Notes under the pieces: generated by a model
The model's database searches: none
Told to the model about the DNA's origin: nothing
Seen by the model: only the letters and a program-made list of their open reading frames with translations
Shown here: piece after piece, positions 13,154-26,346 of the stretch
Layout: each line of letters begins with the position of its first letter
Numbering within the stretch: position 1 is the stretch's first letter
Assembly (NCBI GenBank): GCA_036245805.1
Contig: BTRK01000004.1
Span: forward strand, 42,992,907 to 43,056,906
Length of the DNA stretch: 64,000 bases
Origin: Pristionchus mayeri
Taxonomy: Eukaryota > Nematoda > Chromadorea > Rhabditida > Neodiplogasteridae
Direction: 5' to 3'
Position numbers and translations under genes: made by a program

Positions 13154-16100
13154 AGCCTACTGTACCCCATTTCATTATTTTTCTTGTGAACGTAACGGTA
13201 AAGTTGGTGGTTATAAGCTGTTGTCTAACTACATCGAAATGATCGATTCTGGCTCATTTGCCTTATACGATGCGCATTTTCGTAGACTTTTCTCATTGCT
13301 TACCCTATGAGAGACGTCGATGACGGTATTTTCCAATCCGCAATGATTCTGTAATTTCCTCTCCTGAACGAGCTAAATATACGCGTCAATCGAATAATTT
13401 TCAATCTAATACAGTAGCGCTAATAGTCTACTTAAAGGGCGAATCGGGGGTCGTCTCAACTTTCAGGCGGCCTAAAACCTTCAATATATATATATATTTT
13501 TGGGCAATTTTTGCCTGTGGGTTTCTCTCAACAGTCCAAAACGATCTGCGAAATCTCACTTCCAAATTATTGATTGTCCTGAGAGTCATTCGAGTCTCTC
13601 TCCCCTCTCCTCCCCTCATTTCCCTTCAACACCGCTCCTTCGTGACATGGAGATCGAGAATGAGAAAATATAGGGAAATGGGGGAGAGGAGGGGAGAGAT
13701 ACTCGAATTATGACCCCTTTGTACATAGCTTTAAATCAATATTTTGCAAAATGTATTTCACAAATCGATTTGCACTGCCGAGAGAAGCAAACAATTGCCC
13801 CAAAAACGCGACCAGTCGCCCCGGCTCGCCCGTTAGGGCGGTGATTGAGCGGGACTGTATGTCTCAAATGGTGTAACAGGACCGGCAGCGAGTGAATGTA
13901 CAATCTCCAATGATACGACGGAACATTGATAAGAGCTGGCGGAATTTTGAAATTGAGGGACTGCAAATCGCAGCCCACGATATATTTAATTGTTTCTAAA
14001 TCGCCCAGTTTGTTTGTTTTTATACAAACAAATCATGGGAAAGTGATCGAAAAATACTGTTTTTAGAAAAATCGTTATCAAGAAACCGTGCAATGGTCGA
14101 ATTTCGAAATTGTTCTTTGCGAGACGATGTGCGTCGACTTTCAAAATTTTTATTAAAATTATTATTACTTCCCCTATTCCTTTCTTTCCAAAACAATGCA
14201 TTTCCATTTATTTTAAATATTGTTTTCTGAAATGCAACTAATGGGCAAGGATTCGAGGGATTTGTTCAAGAAGAAAGAAAGTAATACAATATTGTATATC
14301 ATGAGAAGCGAGAAAGCTCTGTCAGATTCGAGATCCCATTGCCAAAGCTCGTAGAAATATAAAAAAAAATAATTTAGCCTATCTAGATAAGAGAACAAGA
14401 TAGGGGAAAGGAAGGGAAAGGCAGATGCCGCAAGGGCCGCGAGTGATAACAGACTAGATCGATTCCCTTCTCTAACGCATATATTCTTACCTAACACCAC
14501 TCAAGAAGTGAGTGTGCAGATAGACGCACATTTAGGATGACACTGCCCACTCATGTGATTAATATATCAGGCTGTAACATAAGTTTTGTCGCGTCTAATC
14601 TCTTATGCATTTTAACCTCAGAAATTCTTCGAATTAATTTAATCTCAATTTCGTTATTCATCATCAGTGAGGGACTTCGTACCCTTTCTTACGCGCTTTA
14701 CTTCAGTCCTGTCAAGGCAGTTAGGGAGGCAGATTAGTCAGGCAAAGTTGTACTAAGATCAGGATTACAAATCATTTTCACGCATCCGCTCTTCGTGAAA
14801 AGGGGGAATTATACCTATTTAGTGTGATTTGCTTAAAGTACTACATACGGGCATAATTTTGAACCACTCACGGATAATGACAAACGAAAAGCGTTCTAGA
14901 AATTTAGACGAGTTTGTATAATGTGTATTGTAGGTGACGGTCGCGAAAACTTTTGCACTCCGAATTTTCTTCTCAATAGATATCGAGATCCAAATAGGGG
15001 TGGAATATAGTTCACCCAAAGTGAACAGTATACAGACAAAGTTTGGGGTAGATTGGATTCTGTTGAGAAAAGTGGCTCCATTCAGAACGATGGTATGTAA
15101 ATGAAACTACTGAAATTGGCACTTTGTTCAAATTCCTACCTCACACACATGTTCAATATCTGATTTATTGTGTCCATCCGAACCATCAACCCTTCCCTTG
15201 GGATAATTCTACTTGGGATAATTTTGGAAATCAATAGCTTTCGAATGACAATCTTTAATTCGAAACACCTAAACTTGCTTTTTTTGGTAAAATTGTGTGC
15301 GAATTGAATTAATGAATATTCAAATTTTCCACAAGAAGAGTGTTCACCTGTTTAATGATAAATTAGACCTCCATGAGTGGTAATTGGAACGCACTTATGT
15401 TAGTCAGTGTTGTTGTAATTCTGGATTCAGAAGAGTTGGTCAAGTTGGCTATGAATCAGCGGCTAACCTTACACTCAGTGAAGTATATCTTTGGTTCCGC
15501 TCAACATAGCATCATATCAGGCATATATTTTGAAAGAGCAATGACGGGGCATATCACCATGCTGTAAAAGTTTGGTTCATTATTTGTCTCTGCGAACTAG
15601 CACCCGATCAAACAAATTAATAAAATTTGCACCAAATTTAAATCAGTTCATATTAATATTTTTCGCATAGCCAGCGTGGGCAGTTCAGCTCTACCATATG
15701 GTTTGAATGTGTATGCATACCCCAAACATATACTAGGAGGTCAGGTATTGGGAATGATTGAGAAGTATCCTTCATGGAAATATTGTGTACCTCCGAAATG
15801 CGACAAAACTTATGTTACAACCTAATAGATTGATAGATCATATAATGAAGTGGTATGTGGCATCATATCAGAGGTCTTCTGAGAGATCACAGGATGTGAT
15901 TTACAAAAAATTGAAACTGCTTCAATCGGGTACCCATTAACGGTATTGATGTATATGAGGGTAAGTAACTTTTTTTTAAAGTTGTAGAGCCGTAAATTGC
16001 GCACAACCTAAAAGCCGGCTCTCGAAAAATCAAAAGTTTTACAGGTCATAATTCCTTTCATTTTTGAGATAGAGAGTCGCTTAAAAACAGAAAGAACCGC

Positions 16101-17165
16101 CTCGAAGAGCTAAACAACTTTTATGTTGAAAGCAACACGATTGGACGAAACAGAAATATAGATAATTCTAAAAATGCGATTTTTGATATTTTTTTCGTAG
16201 TTTTTCGGGTGTCTCCGAAAAAAAAATCTCATGGATCGATGAGATCTTTATGAATTCGTAATCTACAAAATGAATTTAGATGCCATTTGCAGCCTCCAAT
16301 GACTTTCCAATTTTGCATGGGAGTCAATCTGGGACATATAAACGTGATTATATGCGAAAATTACGAAAATTGAAAAATTTTAAAATTTCGATTTTCCGAC
16401 CATTTTGACCGAAAAAAATCGAAATTTTAAAATTTTTCAAATTTGGTAATTTTCATATTCTGAACTAAACAAGCGCAGCTAGTTGCAAACTGTAGGGGTC
16501 GAATAATCACCTAGTCATAACTCAAATTATGTCGCCTCCTGACCGATTGACTGAATGAGATAATGTATGAACAGAATGGACAGTGACATGCGTGCCTAGT
16601 TCGGGCGCTAAAAAAATATGCCATTGCATTCGCTGCACTCCGCGTACATGGCGATTGCAGGATGTTCATATTGAGGGGTTATACAACAATTTATTATTCT
16701 TATTTCTCACAGATACTAGATTCAAGCATGCTTAGCTACTCACAAAACTCTTCTCGTGGCGATTTGCTCCATCTCGCGATGAACTGCTAGAAAATTTCCT
16801 AAAAAAATATATGTTTACTATACTATCTATCAGAATACTATCAGAGTTCAGGATCGCACCATTCGTCACATAAAGTTTGTGGAAATTTTCGGAAAGATGG
16901 TAGATTTTGGAGCTTGCAAAAAACTGATAAAACATACGCTAATAAATGATTCGGTTAGTTGTGTTAGTTCTTGAACGCAAACAACCAACCGCCTTACGAT
17001 GGAAATATTTTGAGCTTACTATATTTCGTCAAACTCATTCTGAAGCTTTATATCCCATATCCCTTATAGATTCATATCCCGAGCTATTGGCAGCCATTGG
17101 TGGAGTGCAACTTATGAAGACTACCGACCTATCATCTTCTGAGCGTTTCCGCTTGATAAGATAAA

Positions 17166-17260
17166 TTGATTTTTTGTGAAGTCGTCGGTATTCTTAGTAG
17201 AAGCGATCGAATGTTCTACGATGCTCATGCAATGAGTTCCCCGGTGTATTATTTCATCAT
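17166..17260 (-). pseudogene. gene fragment related to 43515-43612 (copy 1)
   Basis: The reverse complement contains CATTCGATCGCTTCTACT followed by AAGAATACCGACGACTTC. This closely matches the candidate minus-strand exon at 43515-43612, whose translation includes HRAAFDRFHEEYRQLQ. Here the corresponding frame is HRRTFDRFY with an in-frame stop, so this is a decayed paralogous fragment. Copy 2 is at 24949-25043. Confidence 0.4.
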
Positions 17261-18559
17261 TTTTTTAAAAATTCCTGCAAATCCTCATGTTGCCAATTTC
17301 AACTGGCCTCATAATCCTTGGTTCTGCTCTCCTCTTTCCTTGCCTTACTGACCATTCATGGCAGCTTTGTGCGCCTCCGCATCTCGCTTGATTTACTAAG
17401 CTCATTTTAGTCTCACTCAGATCACGATTCGCATTTGATCTTTCCCTGACTTACTTCAAGAACTGCACTGGCCATGGCACAACTTTTCGATTCGTTTCTA
17501 CAAGTGATGCCATTGTTAGATGACGCACTCCCCCCGTCTGCATATTTCGAGTAGGGATGGTTGTGCAATGACTCGCTGCATTCAACAAATTCCTCCATCG
17601 ATCTGATCGGCGAGAGATCACGCGAAATGAAGAGATCATTTCCTCCCCAGTTTCGCGGCTATTCGAGTGATTAGTGTTGACAGTGAGACGCAATGCTCCT
17701 GACGACTTATCCTGACGGTCTGGAAAAGAAATCAAGGAAGAAGGGAGAATGCATGCAGTGGAGAGACTGTGAGATGGTGTTCATGAGAAAGAGAGAAAGG
17801 GAGCGGTGAGGCGTGAGCAGAGTAAGGTTACGGGGAGTGTATGACGTTGATAGCATGAATGAATGCATAGGTGGGAATTAGGAAATACTTATTGGCCAGT
17901 GATAGATTGCATGCATTTTATTCTTGCTGATTCGACAGAGGTGCCCATTAGCATCTGTGTGTGTTATTGATGCCTCACTTCCTCATTCTTATGCATTTCC
18001 AGTGATTCAAAGGATAATTGGATTTCTGGATTCAATGATATGCTTGTCGGGAAGGAGAGAGGGGAGGGAGAAGGGGGGGGGAGAGTTGATATCAGGTGTG
18101 CGCTCTACATTGATTCTTCTGTAGCACACAACGAGGCGGAGCGAGGCGGTTGGTTAGTATCCACAGCTTTCCAGGTGTCATTTCACTTATCCACACTGTA
18201 GTTGATGACTGTTTCACAACGCCCGTCAGTTACAAGAACTGTACTCATACGCTTAAATGTGTTTTCCTTTTAGGAAATTGAATTTTGTACAGGAATGCAC
18301 CAACTAGGGTTTCATCCATACAATGTTTATTCCCAATCATTCTCCCGCTCTCTGGGGAGGTCTCATGCGGCTCCTTACACAAGAGTGATGGCAGGTGCGA
18401 GCAATAAGTACAGGGCTGTAAGTGTTTCCGCCCTCTTATCACTCGGTCAAGAGTGCGTGCCCCTTTTGGACTCCACCGTATCACTCGTCGCGGCAGAGCG
18501 ATGCGGCTGAGTAGTTCTGAATTTTACATTAAACATTAGTTAGTAACCTTAATTCTATA

Positions 18560-18847
18560 TTAAGAGACCGTCCACGAAAGAACGTAACAACTAAGCAGGG
18601 GTCCACGGATGGCTAAAAATTCGATAATTCTCAAACTTTTTTTCTGAAGTGTGGGTTCCGAGTGCTGATTGACGGCCGCAATGACTAAGGCTAGGGGTCG
18701 ATTTTGAAAAAGTTACAGGTACCCCCCATTTTGGAGGTCGAAAAAGTCGATATCAGAATGACAGTTTAGAATGACACGTGAAATAGATTTTCTGGTGTAT
18801 TTTTACGCGTAGAATACGAATTTCGATATCTGAATGCGAGAAAATGC
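18560..18847. mobile_element. truncated left arm of the TTAA foldback element
   Basis: This is the first 284 bp of the foldback element that is complete at 26347-27693, cut at GAGAAAATGC by the duplication junction. It shows that the downstream breakpoint of the tandem duplication lay inside the transposon arm. Confidence 0.85.
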
Positions 18848-18849
18848 AG

Positions 18850-19510
18850 ACGCGCCCGCATTTCCACGGAGCCAATGACAAAGGCAGAAGAAGCGCTTAT
18901 GGGGCTCATCAAAGTAGAGAGAGCCCTTCTCATCGCGCAAGAAAGAAGGTTAGTGTGTCAAAAGAAAGCAATTAGTGATGTATATTTATCAACAACAGCT
19001 GACGGAATTACAGAGTGGAAGCCGCGGAGCTGCGCGCACTTAAAGCCATGCAAATGCTCGCGCTTACCAAATCTGCAGTGGAGGATGCAGAGAATGCGGC
19101 GGAAAAATGCGCGTGAGTAATCAATGCTTAATTTTTCCACATAATTTTATATCACGCGTATCGTTATGAGGCATCCATGTGTCTCCTTCAGAAATTAAAC
19201 ATATTTGCAGATATTTCGAGCGTGTTGCCTACTCGAGATTCTGCGGTGTCTGCCAAAAGGACAACCGCCGTCGCCGCTCCGTGTTCTCAAAGTGTGGCCA
19301 CGTTTTCTGCACTCGGGTAAGAGACAATAATGAAAGTTGACAATGCTAAATGTCTTGAACAATGTCTGGATTGAACGATGTCGTTGTTCAATATTTTACT
19401 TGCAGTGCGTCAAGCGTCTGCAGAAAGACAGTACGTCGCTCGTCAAATGCCCCTACTGCGGACACACAACAGGCCACGTAATCCTGCGTGAGACGGAGGC
19501 ACATACCTAG
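18850..19510 (+). pseudogene. 5'-truncated RING gene copy (exons 3-6 only)
   Basis: Exons 18850-18948, 19014-19112, 19211-19316 and 19406-19510 duplicate the last four exons of the gene at 10524-11727, with one synonymous change. The RING finger is intact. The duplication breakpoint replaces exons 1-2 and the promoter with transposon sequence. An internal ATG at 18875 could start a shorter protein with half the coiled coil and the RING, so expression from a new promoter cannot be excluded. Otherwise it is a truncated copy. Frame and splice sites are otherwise unchanged. Confidence 0.8.
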
Positions 19511-20671
19511 GTAAATTTCAGAAACGCGTGGCATGATAGTGCACGCAGTATGTTCTTAGTATGTTATTTTTGCTAAATTACTAACACAGCACCTTTCAAA
19601 GATTCGCTTTCAGGCATACTGACTCGCACACAACCAACTGCAGCGAATTAACATCCGCCGACGTCAACTACCATCTACCGTATTCCTTCTGTCATACTGC
19701 CACCGTTCTTCTATGCCCCTCCCCCGCTATCCATTCCTTGATTAAGGGTCGTTTATCTTCAGGGTTCTGAGTACGCATGTAAACCCGTTGAACATCGTAT
19801 AATGGTATTTTTGTTAAAATTTTTCCTAACTGCATTGTCCAAATTACCCGGTACGATAATCGTAACGATATAGTTAAAAACAACCAGATGATACGTTCTC
19901 ATATGCGTAATATGACACTATGAACGTCAAATACGAAATTTCGGGATGGCTTGAATGATAATATTCATATTCAATATGCATCGGTTATCTGCAAATTAGC
20001 ATGTTTCATTTCGATCATTTTATGCAAAGTTAGCCATAATTTCCGGAAGTAGGTGATAATTTGATTCGAATACCCAAATTATCGAACGAGTCGCATAGCG
20101 TTGGCAATATGAGGCGCAGAGGACAATGTGCCCGCTGCGACTACCCTCGCATAATTGCGCAATCGAAAAAGGGGGAGGCGTATTGATCCCTCTACCCGCG
20201 GCTAGGGCGCATGAGATGGCATGTGCAGATAAGGTGAAAGGAGAGACGAAACGAGATATTTTGTTCAAGCGAGAGAAGCGAGGAAAGAAAAGTTAATACA
20301 AAGAGCAATTGTAAATAAAAATTAGCACGGAAGGTAAATAAGACTTGCGAACAACTGTAACTTTATTTCCCGCTTTTTAAGTTACATCTATTATGCATAC
20401 TCTAATTTGTTTTTTTTTATGTCACGTAGTGCCAGAAGATGCAGGTTACCTTGGTAAATACCTATAGGAAGTAAAATCTAGGATCCAGTCAGAGGTAGTA
20501 AATTGATAGGTATCGAAGCGATCATAACGAAGGATCAAGAATAAATTTTGAAGTATGATGATTGTGTGCGGCGAATAATATAACGCAGGGATACCGAGGA
20601 AGCACGACTTAGAAACGGCGGATGAGAATAAGACGCTTTGGTAGAAAATGATTAATGATGATTGAACTCAC

Positions 20672-20936
20672 CGACTCCCTGATCATCTGACAGCAAATTA
20701 TACAGCTCGAGGAGCGCGAAATGTAGACGAATCTGAACGAGGGGATCTAAGCCCAGGGCTGATTGCTGCATGAGGGCGCGCAATTGGGGCAACATTTTCG
20801 CCCGCTCCTTCTCTCTACTTTCTCGTATCTCAACCATCTTCCCACTTGCCTCTCCTATCGCCTGCATTCTCCAATCGTCACATACTATCTCCCCTCTCGT
20901 CACTTCTCTCACCTCGTTTCTCCTCTCATCATACAC
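20672..20936 (-). CDS. candidate exon of an unknown gene (copy 2)
   Basis: Identical in translation to the candidate exon at 12889-13153, carried here by the tandem duplication. Same caveats: no recognised family and no defined partner exons. Confidence 0.35.
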
Positions 20937-23900
20937 AGCCTACTGTACCCCATTTCATTATTTTTCTTGTGAACGTAACGGTAAAGTTGGTGGTTATAAG
21001 CTGTTGTCTAACTACATCGAAATGATCGATTCTGGCTCATTTGCCTTATACGATGCGCATTTTCGTAGACTTTTCTCATTGCTTACCCTATGAGAGACGT
21101 CGATGACGGTATTTTCCAATCCGCAATGATTCTGTAATTTCCTCTCCTGAACGAGCTAAATATACGCGTCAATCGAATAATTTTCAATCTAATACAGTAG
21201 CGCTAATAGTCTACTTAAAGGGCGAATCGGGGGTCGTCTCAACTTTCAGGCGGCCTAAAACCTTCAATATATATATATATTTTTGGGCAATTTTTGCCTG
21301 TGGGTTTCTCTCAACAGTCCAAAACGATCTGCGAAATCTCACTTCCAAATTATTGATTGTCCTGAGAGTCATTCGAGTCTCTCTCCCCTCTCCTCCCCTC
21401 ATTTCCCTTCAACACCGCTCCTTCGTGACATGGAGATCGAGAATGAGAAAATATAGGGAAATGGGGGAGAGGAGGGGAGAGATACTCGAATTATGACCCC
21501 TTTGTACATAGCTTTAAATCAATATTTTGCAAAATGTATTTCACAAATCGATTTGCACTGCCGAGAGAAGCAAACAATTGCCCCAAAAACGCGACCAGTC
21601 GCCCCGGCTCGCCCGTTAGGGCGGTGATTGAGCGGGACTGTATGTCTCAAATGGTGTAACAGGACCGGCAGCGAGTGAATGTACAATCTCCAATGATACG
21701 ACGGAACATTGATAAGAGCTGGCGGAATTTTGAAATTGAGGGACTGCAAATCGCAGCCCACGATATATTTAATTGTTTCTAAATCGCCCAGTTTGTTTGT
21801 TTTTATACAAACAAATCATGGGAAAGTGATCGAAAAATACTGTTTTTAGAAAAATCGTTATCAAGAAACCGTGCAATGGTCGAATTTCGAAATTGTTCTT
21901 TGCGAGACGATGTGCGTCGACTTTCAAAATTTTTATTAAAATTATTATTACTTCCCCTATTCCTTTCTTTCCAAAACAATGCATTTCCATTTATTTTAAA
22001 TATTGTTTTCTGAAATGCAACTAATGGGCAAGGATTCGAGGGATTTGTTCAAGAAGAAAGAAAGTAATACAATATTGTATATCATGAGAAGCGAGAAAGC
22101 TCTGTCAGATTCGAGATCCCATTGCCAAAGCTCGTAGAAATATAAAAAAAAATAATTTAGCCTATCTAGATAAGAGAACAAGATAGGGGAAAGGAAGGGA
22201 AAGGCAGATGCCGCAAGGGCCGCGAGTGATAACAGACTAGATCGATTCCCTTCTCTAACGCATATATTCTTACCTAACACCACTCAAGAAGTGAGTGTGC
22301 AGATAGACGCACATTTAGGATGACACTGCCCACTCATGTGATTAATATATCAGGCTGTAACATAAGTTTTGTCGCGTCTAATCTCTTATGCATTTTAACC
22401 TCAGAAATTCTTCGAATTAATTTAATCTCAATTTCGTTATTCATCATCAGTGAGGGACTTCGTACCCTTTCTTACGCGCTTTACTTCAGTCCTGTCAAGG
22501 CAGTTAGGGAGGCAGATTAGTCAGGCAAAGTTGTACTAAGATCAGGATTACAAATCATTTTCACGCATCCGCTCTTCGTGAAAAGGGGGAATTATACCTA
22601 TTTAGTGTGATTTGCTTAAAGTACTACATACGGGCATAATTTTGAACCACTCACGGATAATGACAAACGAAAAGCGTTCTAGAAATTTAGACGAGTTTGT
22701 ATAATGTGTATTGTAGGTGACGGTCGCGAAAACTTTTGCACTCCGAATTTTCTTCTCAATAGATATCGAGATCCAAATAGGGGTGGAATATAGTTCACCC
22801 AAAGTGAACAGTATACAGACAAAGTTTGGGGTAGATTGGATTCTGTTGAGAAAAGTGGCTCCATTCAGAACGATGGTATGTAAATGAAACTACTGAAATT
22901 GGCACTTTGTTCAAATTCCTACCTCACACACATGTTCAATATCTGATTTATTGTGTCCATCCGAACCATCAACCCTTCCCTTGGGATAATTCTACTTGGG
23001 ATAATTTTGGAAATCAATAGCTTTCGAATGACAATCTTTAATTCGAAACACCTAAACTTGCTTTTTTTGGTAAAATTGTGTGCGAATTGAATTAATGAAT
23101 ATTCAAATTTTCCACAAGAAGAGTGTTCACCTGTTTAATGATAAATTAGACCTCCATGAGTGGTAATTGGAACGCACTTATGTTAGTCAGTGTTGTTGTA
23201 ATTCTGGATTCAGAAGAGTTGGTCAAGTTGGCTATGAATCAGCGGCTAACCTTACACTCAGTGAAGTATATCTTTGGTTCCGCTCAACATAGCATCATAT
23301 CAGGCATATATTTTGAAAGAGCAATGACGGGGCATATCACCATGCTGTAAAAGTTTGGTTCATTATTTGTCTCTGCGAACTAGCACCCGATCAAACAAAT
23401 TAATAAAATTTGCACCAAATTTAAATCAGTTCATATTAATATTTTTCGCATAGCCAGCGTGGGCAGTTCAGCTCTACCATATGGTTTGAATGTGTATGCA
23501 TACCCCAAACATATACTAGGAGGTCAGGTATTGGGAATGATTGAGAAGTATCCTTCATGGAAATATTGTGTACCTCCGAAATGCGACAAAACTTATGTTA
23601 CAACCTAATAGATTGATAGATCATATAATGAAGTGGTATGTGGCATCATATCAGAGGTCTTCTGAGAGATCACAGGATGTGATTTACAAAAAATTGAAAC
23701 TGCTTCAATCGGGTACCCATTAACGGTATTGATGTATATGAGGGTAAGTAACTTTTTTTTAAAGTTGTAGAGCCGTAAATTGCGCACAACCTAAAAGCCG
23801 GCTCTCGAAAAATCAAAAGTTTTACAGGTCATAATTCCTTTCATTTTTGAGATAGAGAGTCGCTTAAAAACAGAAAGAACCGCCTCGAAGAGCTAAACAA

Positions 23901-24948
23901 CTTTTATGTTGAAAGCAACACGATTGGACGAAACAGAAATATAGATAATTCTAAAAATGCGATTTTTGATATTTTTTTCGTAGTTTTTCGGGTGTCTCCG
24001 AAAAAAAAATCTCATGGATCGATGAGATCTTTATGAATTCGTAATCTACAAAATGAATTTAGATGCCATTTGCAGCCTCCAATGACTTTCCAATTTTGCA
24101 TGGGAGTCAATCTGGGACATATAAACGTGATTATATGCGAAAATTACGAAAATTGAAAAATTTTAAAATTTCGATTTTCCGACCATTTTGACCGAAAAAA
24201 ATCGAAATTTTAAAATTTTTCAAATTTGGTAATTTTCATATTCTGAACTAAACAAGCGCAGCTAGTTGCAAACTGTAGGGGTCGAATAATCACCTAGTCA
24301 TAACTCAAATTATGTCGCCTCCTGACCGATTGACTGAATGAGATAATGTATGAACAGAATGGACAGTGACATGCGTGCCTAGTTCGGGCGCTAAAAAAAT
24401 ATGCCATTGCATTCGCTGCACTCCGCGTACATGGCGATTGCAGGATGTTCATATTGAGGGGTTATACAACAATTTATTATTCTTATTTCTCACAGATACT
24501 AGATTCAAGCATGCTTAGCTACTCACAAAACTCTTCTCGTGGCGATTTGCTCCATCTCGCGATGAACTGCTAGAAAATTTCCTAAAAAAATATATGTTTA
24601 CTATACTATCTATCAGAATACTATCAGAGTTCAGGATCGCACCATTCGTCACATAAAGTTTGTGGAAATTTTCGGAAAGATGGTAGATTTTGGAGCTTGC
24701 AAAAAACTGCTAAAACATACGCTAATAAATGATTCGGTTAGTTGTGTTAGTTCTTGAACGCAAACAACCAACCGCCTTACGATGGAAATATTTTGAGCTT
24801 ACTATATTTCGTCAAACTCATTCTGAAGCTTTATATCCCATATCCCTTATAGATTCATATCCCGAGCTATTGGCAGCCATTGGTGGAGTGCAACTTATGA
24901 AGACTACCGACCTATCATCTTCTGAGCGTTTCCGCTTGATAAGATAAA

Positions 24949-25043
24949 TTGATTGTTTGTGAAGTCGTCGGTATTCTTAGTAGAAGCGATCGAATGTTCT
25001 ACGATGCTCATGCAATGAGTTCCCCGGTGTATTATTTCATCAT
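24949..25043 (-). pseudogene. gene fragment related to 43515-43612 (copy 2)
   Basis: Duplicate of the decayed fragment at 17166-17260, with one substitution nearby. It lacks an open frame of useful length. Confidence 0.4.
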
Positions 25044-26346
25044 TTTTTTAAAAATTCCTGCAAATCCTCATGTTGCCAATTTCAACTGGCCTCATAATCC
25101 TTGGTTCTGCTCTCCTCTTTCCTTGCCTTACTGACCATTCATGGCAGCTTTGTGCGCCTCCGCATCTCGCTTGATTTACTAAGCTCATTTTAGTCTCACT
25201 CAGATCACGATTCGCATTTGATCTTTCCCTGACTTACTTCAAGAACTGCACTGGCCATGGCACAACTTTTCGATTCGTTTCTACAAGTGATGCCATTGTT
25301 AGATGACGCACTCCCCCCGTCTGCATATTTCGAGTAGGGATGGTTGTGCAATGACTCGCTGCATTCAACAAATTCCTCCATCGATCTGATCGGCGAGAGA
25401 TCACGCGAAATGAAGAGATCATTTCCTCCCCAGTTTCGCGGCTATTCGAGTGATTAGTGTTGACAGTGAGACGCAATGCTCCTGACGACTTATCCTGACG
25501 GTCTGGAAAAGAAATCAAGGAAGAAGGGAGAATGCATGCAGTGGAGAGACTGTGAGATGGTGTTCATGAGAAAGAGAGAAAGGGAGCGGTGAGGCGTGAG
25601 CAGAGTAAGGTTACGGGGAGTGTATGACGTTGATAGCATGAATGAATGCATAGGTGGGAATTAGGAAATACTTATTGGCCAGTGATAGATTGCATGCATT
25701 TTATTCTTGCTGATTCGACAGAGGTGCCCATTAGCATCTGTGTGTGTTATTGATGCCTCACTTCCTCATTCTTATGCATTTCCAGTGATTCAAAGGATAA
25801 TTGGATTTCTGGATTCAATGATATGCTTGTCGGGAAGGAGAGAGGGGAGGGAGAAGGGGGGGGGAGAGTTGATATCAGGTGTGCGCTCTACATTGATTCT
25901 TCTGTAGCACACAACGAGGCGGAGCGAGGCGGTTGGTTAGTATCCACAGCTTTCCAGGTGTCATTTCACTTATCCACACTGTAGTTGATGACTGTTTCAC
26001 AACGCCCGTCAGTTACAAGAACTGTACTCATACGCTTAAATGTGTTTTCCTTTTAGGAAATTGAATTTTGTACAGGAATGCACCAACTAGGGTTTCATCC
26101 ATACAATGTTTATTCCCAATCATTCTCCCGCTCTCTGGGGAGGTCTCATGCGGCTCCTTACACAAGAGTGATGGCAGGTGCGAGCAATAAGTACAGGGCT
26201 GTAAGTGTTTCCGCCCTCTTATCACTCGGTCAAGAGTGCGTGCCCCTTTTGGACTCCACCGTATCACTCGTCGCGGCAGAGCGATGCGGCTGAGTAGTTC
26301 TGAATTTTACATTAAACATTAGTTAGTAACCTTAATTCTATATTAA

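Larger units (their letters stand above)
11065..18847 (+). repeat. tandem duplication, copy 1 (7783 bp)
   Basis: Every base compared here reappears 7783 bp downstream. The left edge is the acceptor/exon-3 boundary of the RING gene (homology begins at the C of CAGACGCGCCC). The right edge is GAGAAAATGC inside the left arm of a foldback transposon. Only one base of possible overlap exists at the junction, which points to non-homologous end joining or microhomology-mediated duplication. Confidence 0.93.

Noticed and set aside
17473..17559. Short plus-strand frame beginning MAQLFDSFLQVMPLL
   Set aside because: It is open for only 28 codons, with no acceptor or donor in phase; it was duplicated passively in the tandem repeat.
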